Shown here piece after piece: positions 1 through 7,023 of a DNA stretch of 14,003 nt. How positions within the stretch are numbered: the first letter of the stretch is position 1; every line of letters begins with the position of its first letter. The DNA is taken from assembly GCA_934358675.1 (NCBI GenBank), contig CAKRKX010000066.1:1-14003 (forward strand). The letters are read 5' to 3'. The position numbers were made by a program, and so were the translations under genes. Source of the stretch: an uncultured Agathobacter sp. (GTDB lineage Bacteria; Bacillota; Clostridia; Lachnospirales; Lachnospiraceae). The notes under the pieces were generated by a model. The model was not told the DNA's origin and searched no databases. It saw only the letters and a list, made by a program, of their open reading frames with translations.

Positions 1-1
1 C

Positions 2-76
2 CAAAGCGAGGCATCCGACAACAATGGCATCGCAGAGGATCTGGCAACGGAAGTCGGCAAATTCAAGCTTGAGTAG
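2..76 (+). CDS. C-terminal end of a methyl-accepting chemotaxis protein (partial, 5' truncated by window)
   Basis: Only the last 24 codons are present, ending with TAG at 74-76. The reading frame gives Q-S-E-A-S-D-N-N-G-I-A-E-D-L-A and then TEVGKFKLE. A tail of the form L-x-x-x-V-x-x-F-K-L is typical of the C-terminus of methyl-accepting chemotaxis receptors, where it follows the cytoplasmic signalling coiled coil. If this is right, the gene senses chemical gradients and signals to CheA/CheW, which would fit a motile host. The identification rests on this short tail alone, so another protein with a similar end cannot be excluded. A strong terminator follows about 40 nt later, so this is the end of its transcription unit. 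Confidence 0.6.
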   Translation, partial: QSEASDNNGIAEDLATEVGKFKLE

Positions 77-117
77 AACTTATATAAAGGTGGGGAGCTA
101 AACCACTCCCCGAATAG

Positions 118-154
118 AAAAATCGCTCAGACCGTGAGGTTGAGCGATTTTTTG
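118..154 (+). terminator. Intrinsic terminator of the chemotaxis-receptor gene
   Basis: The arms AAAAATCGCTCA (118-129) and TGAGCGATTTTT (141-152) pair perfectly around an 11-nt loop, and the second arm runs into a T tract. A smaller GGGGAG/CTCCCC hairpin (92-97/106-111) lies just upstream without a T run of its own. Confidence 0.9.
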
Positions 155-163
155 TTTAAGCAA

Positions 164-190
164 AAAGTGCGGATTCACTTTCTCTTTTTT
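164..190 (+). terminator. Possible second, weaker terminator hairpin
   Basis: AAAGTG (164-169) and CACTTT (176-181) can form a 6-bp stem with a 6-nt loop, followed by CTCTTTTTT. It could back up the stronger terminator just upstream. The stem is AT-rich and short, so the call is weak. Confidence 0.35.
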
Positions 191-204
191 GGGGGAGCGA
201 ACGG

Positions 205-239
205 TTGACATTGACAGGGCGATTTGCTAAAGTTTATAT
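205..239 (+). promoter_or_regulatory. trpS promoter with a doubled -35 hexamer
   Basis: Two consensus TTGACA hexamers are directly adjacent (205-210 and 211-216). The first lies 17 nt from TAAAGT (228-233), which is preceded by TGC as in an extended -10. The second lies 17-18 nt from TTATAT/TATATG (234-240). Two overlapping sigma-A promoters 6 bp apart are possible. The transcript would have a leader of only about 40 nt. Confidence 0.65.
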
Positions 240-285
240 GGGTTATACCCTAATTTTTGTAGTACAAGTTTAGGAGAATATAGAT

Positions 286-1380
286 ATGGGAAAAATTATT
301 TTAACGGGAGACCGTCCTACCGGAAGACTGCATGTTGGACATTATGTCGGATCTCTCAGAAGACGTGTGGAATTACAGAATTCGGGAGAATTCGATAAGA
401 CATTTATTATGATCGCGGATGCACAGGCTTTGACGGACAACTTTGACAATCCGGAGAAGGTGCGCCAGAATATTATCGAGGTAGCGCTGGATTATTTATC
501 TGCGGGGCTTGATCCGGCAAAATCGACGCTTTTTATCCAATCACAGATTTCAGAATTGACGGAACTGACATTTTTCTATTCCAACCTTGTGACGGTATCA
601 AGATTGCAGCGTAATCCTACCGTAAAGTCTGAGATCAAAATGCGTAATTTTGAGACAAGTATTCCGGTTGGATTCTTTACTTATCCAATCAGTCAGGCAG
701 CTGATATCACTGCATTTAAGGCAACTACGGTTCCGGCCGGAGAGGATCAGCTTCCGATGATCGAGCAGACACGCGAGATCGTCCGCAAGTTTAATTCCAT
801 CTATGATGAAGTGCTGGTTGAGCCGGAGGCACTTCTTCCGGAGAATGAGGCGTGTATGCGTCTGCCGGGTACAGATGGAAAGCAGAAGATGAGCAAATCT
901 TTAGGCAATTGTATTTACCTTTCAGACTCGGAAAAGGATGTGAAGCAGAAAGTCATGAGTATGTACACCGATCCGACCCATATTCAGGTATCCGATCCGG
1001 GACATCTTGAGGGTAACAGTGTATTTACTTATCTTGATGCATTTAGCAAACCGGAACATTTTGAAGAATATCTGCCGGATTATCATAATCTGGACGAATT
1101 AAAGGAACACTATACAAGAGGCGGACTTGGTGATATGAAAGTCAAGAAGTTCCTTAACAATGTACTTCAGGAGGAACTGGCGCCAATCCGTGCGCGCAGA
1201 GCGGAATTTGAGAAGGATATTCCGGCTGTCTACGAGATGTTAAAGAAGGGCAGTGATGTGGCGAGAGAGACTGCAGCGCAGACCCTTTCGGAAGTAAAAC
1301 GTGCGATGCAGATCAATTATTTTGACGATACGGAATTGATTCGCGCACAGGCTGAAAAATATTCCGGAATCACAGAATAG
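286..1380 (+). CDS. trpS: Tryptophanyl-tRNA synthetase
   Basis: Cytoplasmic class I aminoacyl-tRNA synthetase that charges tRNA-Trp with tryptophan using ATP. The class I signature is clear: TGDRPTG at residues 7-13, a HIGH-type motif H-V-G-H at 16-19, and a perfect KMSKS loop at 201-205. The opening [18 protein letters not shown] is typical of the TrpRS subgroup common in Clostridia. At 364 residues it is slightly longer than the roughly 330 residues of classical bacterial TrpRS, and nothing looks truncated. The ATG is supported by AGGAG at 272-276, 9 nt upstream. It appears to be a single-gene unit with its own promoter (205-239) and a terminator at 1450-1470. No T-box leader is present, although many firmicute synthetase genes carry one. 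Confidence 0.96.
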   Translation: MGKIILTGDRPTGRLHVGHYVGSLRRRVELQNSGEFDKTFIMIADAQALTDNFDNPEKVRQNIIEVALDYLSAGLDPAKSTLFIQSQISELTELTFFYSNLVTVSRLQRNPTVKSEIKMRNFETSIPVGFFTYPISQAADITAFKATTVPAGEDQLPMIEQTREIVRKFNSIYDEVLVEPEALLPENEACMRLPGTDGKQKMSKSLGNCIYLSDSEKDVKQKVMSMYTDPTHIQVSDPGHLEGNSVFTYLDAFSKPEHFEEYLPDYHNLDELKEHYTRGGLGDMKVKKFLNNVLQEELAPIRARRAEFEKDIPAVYEMLKKGSDVARETAAQTLSEVKRAMQINYFDDTELIRAQAEKYSGITE

Positions 1381-1419
1381 GATTCTGTAAAAAGCGGAAT
1401 AATTAAGAATGAATAAAAG

Positions 1420-1441
1420 TATTTAAGAATTATTTAAGAAT
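1420..1441 (+). repeat. Perfect tandem 11-bp repeat upstream of the acetylation-cassette promoter
   Basis: TATTTAAGAAT occurs twice back to back (1420-1430 and 1431-1441). A third partial copy, ATTAAGAAT, sits at 1402-1410. The pair ends 12 bp before the -35 hexamer at 1454. Direct repeats spaced by one helical turn are typical of OmpR/PhoB-type regulator sites, and the AT-richness would also suit an UP element. The function is inferred from position only. Confidence 0.5.
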
Positions 1442-1449
1442 GCGTGGGC

Positions 1450-1470
1450 AGCCTTTACAGAGGCTTTTTT
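1450..1470 (+). terminator. trpS intrinsic terminator
   Basis: AGCCT (1450-1454) and AGGCT (1461-1465) form a 5-bp stem with loop TTACAG, and the second arm begins a run of six T residues. It is short but well placed 70 nt after trpS. The downstream promoter overlaps it. Confidence 0.65.
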
Positions 1471-1482
1471 CGGGGGTATATT
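1454..1482 (+). promoter_or_regulatory. Promoter of the DUF4358-MBOAT-DHHW cassette
   Basis: TTTACA (1454-1459, 5 of 6 to consensus) and TATATT (1477-1482, 5 of 6) are separated by exactly 17 nt. The -35 lies in the loop and last stem base of the trpS terminator, so one stretch serves both functions. Transcription would begin near 1489, giving a leader of about 70 nt. Confidence 0.65.
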
Positions 1483-1560
1483 GATGGCATGAATGAATGC
1501 GTGACGGATTCTCCCCGGAATCTGCCTGCGTGAATAATATGAGTATGGAGAGGATAAAGA

Positions 1561-2016
1561 ATGAAAAAATCTGGTTTGGTAGCAACACTTGCAGCAGGTA
1601 TGCTTTTGCTCGCAGCATGCGGAAGCGGCTCGAAGACAATCGATGCGGCTGCACTTGCATCTTCGCTTGCAACAGATATCAGCTATGATGATACATTGGA
1701 ACAGATCAGCGATGATGATGTCTCTATGTACATCGAGGTGCCGGAAGGTGTGAAATCCTATGTATACATGGGAAGCGGAAGTACCGCGGAAGAGGTTGCC
1801 GTATTTGAGGCACCGGATAAGGACACTGCAGCAACCGTCAAGGAGAATGTGCAGACATATCTCGATGATCAGTCGGATTCTTTTCAGGATTACATTCCGG
1901 AAGAGTCTAAGAGAATCGGAAATGCGGTTCTTGAGCAGAAGGATCAGTACGTGATTCTGTGCGTATCCGGTAATTCGGATGGCGCAAAAGAAATTATAGA
2001 GAAAGCGTTTAAATAG
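1561..2016 (+). CDS. DUF4358 family lipoprotein
   Basis: Small extracytoplasmic lipoprotein of 151 residues. The N-terminus has a KK charge pair, a hydrophobic core and a lipobox L-A-A-C with the modified cysteine at residue 20, so the mature protein should be anchored to the outer face of the membrane. The rest is a single compact domain that matches my recollection of the DUF4358 family: an acidic N-terminal part (DISYDD, ISDDD), a central G-S-G-S-T-A-E-E-V-A-V-F-E segment and a C-terminal V-x-L-C-V-S-G strand before a helix. To my knowledge the family has no established function. It is the first gene of the cassette and is followed after 1 nt by the MBOAT gene, so it probably serves that system, for example as an assembly factor or scaffold; this is inference. 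A GGAGAGG-like ribosome binding site lies just upstream (around 1548). Confidence 0.8.
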   Translation: MKKSGLVATLAAGMLLLAACGSGSKTIDAAALASSLATDISYDDTLEQISDDDVSMYIEVPEGVKSYVYMGSGSTAEEVAVFEAPDKDTAATVKENVQTYLDDQSDSFQDYIPEESKRIGNAVLEQKDQYVILCVSGNSDGAKEIIEKAFK

Positions 2017-2017
2017 T

Positions 2018-3481
2018 ATGGTATTCAGCAGTTTTGTATTTTTACTTGCATTTTTACTGATCGTATTATTCTTACACTATATCTGCCCGGGCAGAGGTCG
2101 GAACGTGGTACTTCTTGTTGCCAGCCTGATCTTCTACGCCTGGGGAGAACCGGTGTATGTGTTAATCATGCTGTTCTCAACGGTCTTTGATTATACAAAC
2201 GGTCTTTTAATTGAACACTTCCAGAAGAAAAGCTGCCCGGGGAAAGCAAAGGTTGTTCTGATCATTGATTTGTGTGGAAACCTTGGAATCCTCGGCTTTT
2301 TTAAGTATGCAGATTTCTTCATTGGAAATCTGAACACGATTACGGGAGCGGGATTGTCACTGTTACATATCGCGCTGCCGATCGGTATCTCGTTTTATAC
2401 GTTCCAGACGATGTCCTACACGATTGATGTGTATCGCAAGGTTGTTCCGGCGCAGCGGAATATACTGGATTTCGCGACGTATGTAACGCTGTTTCCGCAG
2501 CTGATCGCAGGCCCGATTGTGCAGTACAAAACGGTTGCCAAGGATCTTGCAAACCGCAAAGTCAGCCTTGAGGATTTCTCGGAGGGTGCGTTCCGTTTCT
2601 CGGTTGGTCTGGCGAAGAAGGTGCTTCTTGCAAACCAGATCGGAAGTCTCTGGGATACAATTTCACAGTTGCACCAGATGTCCGCTGCCACGGCATGGCT
2701 CGGTGCGATTGCATACTCGTTCCAGATTTACTTTGATTTCTCGGGATACTCGGACATGGCGATCGGACTCGGAAGAATGTTCGGTTTCCATTTTCTGGAG
2801 AATTTTAATTTTCCATATATGTCAAAGACGATTACGGAATTCTGGAGACGTTGGCATATTTCGCTCAGTTCGTGGTTCCGTGAGTATGTGTACATTCCGC
2901 TCGGCGGTAATCGTAAGGGCATGAAGCGTCAGCTTTTCAACATCATGGTTGTATGGATGCTGACCGGACTTTGGCACGGAGCGAACTGGAACTTCGTGAT
3001 GTGGGGCGTTTACTACGGAATCCTTCTCATGATTGAGAAGCTGTTTCTCTTAAAGTGGCTGGATAAGGCACCTGCGTGGATCGGTCATATTTACAGTATG
3101 TTCCTTGTGATCATTGGCTGGACGATTTTCGCGCAGACGGATATGAGCCAGCTTACCGCTTACCTGAAAGTAATGTTCGGTATCGGTGTGTGTGGCGTGG
3201 ACTCGGATTTTTTGTATTTCCTGTCGACGAATGCAGTGCTTCTCGTTGCACTTGTGCTCTGCTCGATCGATCATCGTATCTGGTTGAAAAAACTTTGGGC
3301 AAAACGTGTGACAAATGCGGAAGAAGAGAAAGCATGGAACGATGGAAACATCTACAATATCGGTGTGAATTCCGTACGTTATACAGTCGCAAAGTCAGTG
3401 ATCATGCTTGTGTTACTTGTGCTGGCTTTCGCATTTCTTGTTGGTGACAGCTACAATCCGTTTTTGTATTTCCGGTTCTAG
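2018..3481 (+). CDS. MBOAT family membrane O-acyltransferase (AlgI-like)
   Basis: Multi-pass integral membrane protein of 487 residues, the usual AlgI/DltB/PatA length. Family knowledge says such proteins take an acyl group, usually acetyl, from a cytoplasmic donor and pass it across the membrane to an extracytoplasmic partner. Visible signatures are FSGYSDMAIGLGRMFGF, E-F-W-R-R-W-H-I-S-L-S-S-W-F-R with the first conserved histidine at residue 280, YIPLGGNRKG, and G-L-W-H-G-A-N-W with the second histidine at 320, the expected catalytic residue. Hydrophobic segments run from the N-terminus to the last 30 residues. The ATG lies one base after the lipoprotein stop with only a weak GAGAAAG upstream (around 1999), so translation probably depends on coupling. 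The neighbouring DHHW proteins are the expected partners. The glycan modified cannot be read from the sequence. Confidence 0.92.
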   Translation: MVFSSFVFLLAFLLIVLFLHYICPGRGRNVVLLVASLIFYAWGEPVYVLIMLFSTVFDYTNGLLIEHFQKKSCPGKAKVVLIIDLCGNLGILGFFKYADFFIGNLNTITGAGLSLLHIALPIGISFYTFQTMSYTIDVYRKVVPAQRNILDFATYVTLFPQLIAGPIVQYKTVAKDLANRKVSLEDFSEGAFRFSVGLAKKVLLANQIGSLWDTISQLHQMSAATAWLGAIAYSFQIYFDFSGYSDMAIGLGRMFGFHFLENFNFPYMSKTITEFWRRWHISLSSWFREYVYIPLGGNRKGMKRQLFNIMVVWMLTGLWHGANWNFVMWGVYYGILLMIEKLFLLKWLDKAPAWIGHIYSMFLVIIGWTIFAQTDMSQLTAYLKVMFGIGVCGVDSDFLYFLSTNAVLLVALVLCSIDHRIWLKKLWAKRVTNAEEEKAWNDGNIYNIGVNSVRYTVAKSVIMLVLLVLAFAFLVGDSYNPFLYFRF

Positions 3482-3502
3482 CGATGTCACGCACAAGGAT
3501 TT

Positions 3503-3508
3503 GAGGTG
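3503..3508 (+). promoter_or_regulatory. Ribosome binding site that sets the start of the first DHHW gene
   Basis: GAGGTG (3503-3508) lies 9 nt before ATG 3518. An in-frame GTG at 3506 is part of this same element, so the ATG is the better start. Confidence 0.6.
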
Positions 3509-3517
3509 TTATATAAT

Positions 3518-4690
3518 ATGAAGAAAGCAAGACTTACAATTGTTATCGTTTTTATTGCGTTTCTCGTGTTGATTTCGGGCGGAAGCCTTCTGATGAAGGA
3601 CCGCAAGTTTTCGCCGAACGAGAACCGCTATCTCGCAGAGCCTCCGAAATTGTCCGTGGACAATATCTTAAGCGGCAAATTTCAGGACGGACTTGAGGAT
3701 TATCTGAGAGATCAGATCTGTTTCCGCGATGAGTGGATCACGATCAAGACCGGTATTCAGAAAGCCTGTGGCGACACGGATATCGGCGGAGCCTATGTCG
3801 GCAAAGACGGCTATGATTTCGAGAAGATCACGCCGGAGGATGTCGATGATAAGCTGGTTGCCCGCAACATTAAGGCAGTCAAAGAATATTTCGCGGATGC
3901 GTCTGAGATGGTTGGCAAGGAGCATTTGTCGTTCCTTCTCGTTCCGACTTCCGGGCTGATCATGCAGGATAAGCTTCCGAAGAATGCGCGCCTTTTTGAT
4001 CAGGCTGCTTACATTAATGAGGTGAAGAATTCAATCGGTGATTATAATTTCATCGACGTGCGCGAGGAATTGTCTTCGCATGCGGATGAATATATTTATT
4101 ATAAGACGGACCATCACTGGACTTCGGACGGCGCTTACTACGCGTACGAGAAGTGGTGTGAGAGTACCGGACATGAAGCTGCTCCGATGGAGGAATTGAA
4201 TAAGACGGTGGAGAGCGATAAATTCCGCGGAAGTCTCTATTCCAAGATTCTGGATGCCGGATCGGCTTACGATGAGATCTGGACATACGGACCGAAGGAG
4301 GGTGCATCGTTCGGCAGTGAGAACTGTCTCGTGACGATGGACGAGAAGGATGAGACGGACAGTGTGTACGACCGCAGTAAGCTTGAGGAGAAGGATAAGT
4401 ACGCCTTTTTCTTCGGTGGCAATTACGGCGAGGTGCATGTGCAGAATCAGAACGCAGATGCTGCGGCAAAAGGCAAAAATGTGCTCGTGATCAAGGATTC
4501 GTTTGCGAACAGCTTCGTGCCGTATCTGACACAGGATTACGAGAATATTTATATGATCGATCTGCGTTATTACAACGGTGATCTGAAGGCATATCTGCAG
4601 GAATATGACATTACGGATGTTCTTGTGTTATACAATATTTCAAATTTTATCTCTGATCGCAATATTTACAAACTGACCGGAGGTATTTAG
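3518..4690 (+). CDS. Membrane-anchored DHHW family protein (AlgX/AlgJ-like SGNH-type O-acetyltransferase partner)
   Basis: Protein of 390 residues with an N-terminal transmembrane segment (about residues 6-26), placing the rest outside the membrane. An N-terminal region with the NENR-Y-L-A-E-P-P pattern and the F-R-D-E-W segment resembles the start of AlgX/AlgJ-type proteins. The motif TDHHW places Asp198, His199, His200 and Trp201; in AlgX the equivalent Asp and His belong to the SGNH catalytic triad. The likely nucleophile is Ser328 in V-I-K-D-S-F-A-N-S-F. All three catalytic positions are therefore present. The probable role is to accept acetyl groups from the upstream MBOAT protein and transfer them to a surface or secreted glycan. 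It lies 36 nt after the MBOAT gene and 35 nt before a second DHHW gene. The start is ATG 3518 with ribosome binding site GAGGTG; the GTG at 3506 would add four residues. Confidence 0.85.
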   Translation: MKKARLTIVIVFIAFLVLISGGSLLMKDRKFSPNENRYLAEPPKLSVDNILSGKFQDGLEDYLRDQICFRDEWITIKTGIQKACGDTDIGGAYVGKDGYDFEKITPEDVDDKLVARNIKAVKEYFADASEMVGKEHLSFLLVPTSGLIMQDKLPKNARLFDQAAYINEVKNSIGDYNFIDVREELSSHADEYIYYKTDHHWTSDGAYYAYEKWCESTGHEAAPMEELNKTVESDKFRGSLYSKILDAGSAYDEIWTYGPKEGASFGSENCLVTMDEKDETDSVYDRSKLEEKDKYAFFFGGNYGEVHVQNQNADAAAKGKNVLVIKDSFANSFVPYLTQDYENIYMIDLRYYNGDLKAYLQEYDITDVLVLYNISNFISDRNIYKLTGGI

Positions 4691-4725
4691 ACAAGAGTGG
4701 ATAAGGGTTAGAAGGAGATGTAAGA

Positions 4726-5835
4726 ATGTATACAAAGAAGATAAGCGCAGTGCTGCTTGCAGCGGCACTTGCGACAACTATGCTTGCGGGCTGCGGCAAG
4801 GGCAGCACGGACGACGGCAAGGATACAAAGCAGCAGGAGAGCCAGACGGCTCAGGCAACTGAGAATACGGACGGCACGGAAGATGTGACGGAGACGGAGA
4901 GTCAGGAACCAGAGCCGGAGTATCCGGAGATTACTTCGGACGGAAAAGTGAAGAGTTATCAGAGCGTTGTGACGGTGGATGATGCGGCGTATGAGTTGTA
5001 TACCTATCTGGATGATGTGGCGGAAAATTATGCGGACAGCATCAACAAGGTGGCAGCGGCTTTGGATGGCAAGGCGGATGTGTATGATATGGTGATTCCG
5101 CTCAGCTCCGGAATTACATTCCCGGATAATCTTAAGAATGAGATCAATTCATCCGATCAGCATCAGGCGATGCAGGATATTCAGGCGAAGATGAGCGACA
5201 AGGTCAAGACGGTTGATATCTATGATGCTTTGATGCAGCATCGCAACGAGTATATCTATTTCCGCACGGATCATCACTGGACCGCGCTCGGTGCGTACTA
5301 TGCATATGAGCAGTTCTGCGCTGCCAAAGGCATTGATCCGGAAGAATTAAGCGGATATGAGACAAAAGAGTTTGACGGATTCCTCGGTTCTTTCTATAAT
5401 GATACTAGTGATGCAAAACTGAAAGCAAATCCGGATACGGTTACGGCATATGTTCCGCATGATGAGAGTATTCTTCATGTGACCGCATCGGACGGAACCA
5501 AGTACGACTGGCCGGTCATCTATGACGTGTCAAATTACGCAGCGGGACTGAAATACAGCACGTTTGTTGCGAGCGATAATCCGTACACGGAGATCGAGAA
5601 CAAGTCTCTGACGGACGGCAGCGCCTGCGTAGTGGTAAAGGAATCCTTTGGTAACGCCTTTATTCCGTTTCTGGTCGATCATTATCAGACGGTCTATATT
5701 GTGGATTACCGTTACTGGACGGGAAGCGTCAGCGAGCTTGCCGAGGCAAAAGGCGCTACGGATGTGATCTTCCTCAACAATCTGTCGATGATCCGGAACA
5801 AGAGTCTGGTCGGAAAGCTGCATCGTATTCTGTAA
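4726..5835 (+). CDS. Lipid-anchored DHHW family protein (second SGNH-like effector)
   Basis: Lipoprotein of 369 residues. The signal peptide ends in the lipobox L-A-G-C with the lipidated cysteine at residue 23. A polar, acidic Q/T/E/P-rich tether (about 24-66) links the anchor to the catalytic domain. The domain repeats the first DHHW protein's motifs: TDHHW with Asp182, His183, His184 and Trp185, followed by G-A-Y-Y-A-Y-E as in its neighbour, and V-V-K-E-S-F-G-N-A-F with the putative nucleophile Ser307. It lacks the AlgX-like N-terminal region of the upstream paralogue and so is a more minimal enzyme on a flexible lipid tether. The ribosome binding site AAGGAG lies 8 nt before the ATG. It probably works with the same MBOAT protein on the same or a second glycan acceptor; the substrate is not visible. 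Confidence 0.8.
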   Translation: MYTKKISAVLLAAALATTMLAGCGKGSTDDGKDTKQQESQTAQATENTDGTEDVTETESQEPEPEYPEITSDGKVKSYQSVVTVDDAAYELYTYLDDVAENYADSINKVAAALDGKADVYDMVIPLSSGITFPDNLKNEINSSDQHQAMQDIQAKMSDKVKTVDIYDALMQHRNEYIYFRTDHHWTALGAYYAYEQFCAAKGIDPEELSGYETKEFDGFLGSFYNDTSDAKLKANPDTVTAYVPHDESILHVTASDGTKYDWPVIYDVSNYAAGLKYSTFVASDNPYTEIENKSLTDGSACVVVKESFGNAFIPFLVDHYQTVYIVDYRYWTGSVSELAEAKGATDVIFLNNLSMIRNKSLVGKLHRIL

Positions 5836-5850
5836 TAGACGGCAGTAGAA

Positions 5851-5858
5851 AAGGAGGG
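5851..5858 (+). promoter_or_regulatory. Ribosome binding site that supports the TTG start of corA
   Basis: AAGGAGGG (5851-5858) is a near-perfect Shine-Dalgarno about 8 nt before TTG 5866. The next ATG in frame is some 48 nt further on and would remove the first 16 residues. Confidence 0.7.
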
Positions 5859-5865
5859 CAATCCC

Positions 5866-6807
5866 TTGGTTAAGTATTATAAGACAGACGATCGCAAAAT
5901 CCACGAAGAAGAAATGATCCAGAATGGAGTATGGATACAGATGGTAAACCCGAGTGTCGCGGAGGGCCAGATGGTCGCGGATACTTTGGGCGTGGATATT
6001 GAAGACGTGCTGGCTGCACTTGACGAAGAGGAGAGCTCCCGTATTGAACTTCAGGATGGATATACGCTGATTCTTGTGGATATCCCATCGATCGAGATCC
6101 GTCATGAGAAGGAGTCCTACACGACCATCCCTCTCGGCATTATCATTACACAGGATGAGATCATTACGGTCTGCACGGAGGACACTCCGGTGCTGCAGGC
6201 ATTTTTAAATAATCGCGTGAAGGAATTCAGCACGAAGAAAAAGCTTCGTTTTGTTTATCAGATCCTGTACCGTATTGCGGTTCTCTACCAGAGTGATCTT
6301 CGTATCATTGACAAGATGCGTACCGAGATCGAGGAACGTGTCGGCGACGATACCGAGGAGGTCGATCTGATCGCGCTGCATGAACTGGAATCCACGCTCG
6401 TATACTTTGCGACATCCCTTCGGGCAAACGGAGTTGTGCTTGACCGCCTGACCAGGTATAAGCGATTGGAGCAGTATCCGGAAGACAAGGAACTGTTAGG
6501 AGATGTCATTGTCGAGAATAAACAGGCGATTGAGATGACCGGAATCTACAGAGATATCATCAATGGTACCCGGGAGCTTCTCTCATCAGTCATTGATAAC
6601 CGGATGAACAGTATCATGAAATCCCTGACGGTCATCACACTCATTATGGCTATCCCGACGGTTATATCGGGAATCTATGGAATGAATGTGGATTCGAACT
6701 GGGTCCCGTTTGCACATGTGCAGAACGGATTCGGAATCATTTGTGGCATTATCGTGATTATCTGTGTGATCATATTTATCTTCCTGCGGAAGAAACGTAT
6801 CTTTTAG
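5866..6807 (+). CDS. corA: CorA family divalent cation (Mg2+/Co2+) channel
   Basis: Membrane protein of 313 residues, the normal CorA length. Family members form pentamers that let Mg2+, and in some cases Co2+, Ni2+ or Zn2+, into the cell. The large N-terminal cytoplasmic part is followed by a long helical region (about 110-250) and two C-terminal transmembrane helices (about 252-271 and 286-307). The diagnostic Y-G-M-N motif closes the first helix, with GMN at 272-274. The C-terminus is basic (RKKR), facing the cytoplasm as expected. It begins with TTG, supported by a strong ribosome binding site, and lies only 30 nt after the second DHHW gene with no terminator between, so it is probably co-transcribed with the acetylation cassette. 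A terminator follows directly. Ion selectivity cannot be decided from the sequence. Confidence 0.92.
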   Translation: MVKYYKTDDRKIHEEEMIQNGVWIQMVNPSVAEGQMVADTLGVDIEDVLAALDEEESSRIELQDGYTLILVDIPSIEIRHEKESYTTIPLGIIITQDEIITVCTEDTPVLQAFLNNRVKEFSTKKKLRFVYQILYRIAVLYQSDLRIIDKMRTEIEERVGDDTEEVDLIALHELESTLVYFATSLRANGVVLDRLTRYKRLEQYPEDKELLGDVIVENKQAIEMTGIYRDIINGTRELLSSVIDNRMNSIMKSLTVITLIMAIPTVISGIYGMNVDSNWVPFAHVQNGFGIICGIIVIICVIIFIFLRKKRIF

Positions 6808-6825
6808 CGAATTAATATGAAATAG

Positions 6826-6861
6826 AAAGCGAGGCAAACAAGGTTTTGTCTCGCTTTTTTT
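6826..6861 (+). terminator. Intrinsic terminator of the acetylation/corA operon
   Basis: AAAGCGAGGCAAA (6826-6838) pairs with TTTGTCTCGCTTT (about 6845-6857) with one mismatch and a short loop, followed by a T tract. Confidence 0.9.
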
Positions 6862-6882
6862 CTTGAATTTCTATCGGTGTAA

Positions 6883-6903
6883 GCATGACTATATTTGCAT
6901 GCA
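6883..6903. promoter_or_regulatory. Palindrome TGCATGCA upstream of the glucanase gene
   Basis: TGCATGCA (6896-6903) is a perfect 8-bp palindrome, and a further GCATG at 6883-6887 can pair with its CATGC. It sits between the operon terminator and the AAAAGAATAC repeats, so it is a possible regulator site. Such a short palindrome can occur by chance. Confidence 0.25.
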
Positions 6904-6953
6904 AAAAAAGAATACCCTTTCATAAAAAAGAATACTTATCGAAAAGAATATAC
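6904..6953 (+). repeat. Three direct repeats of AAAAGAATA upstream of the glucanase gene
   Basis: AAAAAAGAATAC occurs identically at 6904-6915 and 6924-6935, 20 bp apart, and a third related copy, AAAAGAATATAC, occurs at 6942-6953. The last copy contains TATACT (6949-6954), a fair -10 hexamer but without a convincing -35. Spacings near whole helical turns suggest an activator-binding array for the glucanase gene. Confidence 0.45.
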
Positions 6954-7009
6954 TTGAGTACACTGTGGGTAACCTGTTTTGGAGAAGAAAATAGGAAAAT
7001 GTTATTGGA

Positions 7010-7017
7010 AAGGAAAG
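7010..7017 (+). promoter_or_regulatory. Ribosome binding site that sets the glucanase start
   Basis: AAGGAAAG (7010-7017) places AGGA 9 nt before ATG 7024. The reading frame is open from a TTG at 6979, but starting there would put 15 mostly charged residues in front of a normal signal peptide. Confidence 0.6.
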
Positions 7018-7023
7018 AAAAGC

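Noticed and set aside
77..285. T-box leader for trpS
   Set aside because: The promoter at 205-239 leaves only ~40 nt of leader, and no AGGGTGG-type T-box sequence or antiterminator is present.
1430..1688. Small overlapping open frames between trpS and the DUF4358 gene
   Set aside because: They run over the terminator, promoter and signal-peptide codons, have no recognisable domain, and lack ribosome binding sites.
3506..3517. GTG start at 3506 for the first DHHW gene
   Set aside because: This GTG is part of the GAGGTG Shine-Dalgarno that is correctly spaced for ATG 3518.
6979..7023. TTG start at 6979 for the glucanase
   Set aside because: It would add 15 residues before a complete signal peptide; ATG 7024 has its own AAGGAAAG site.
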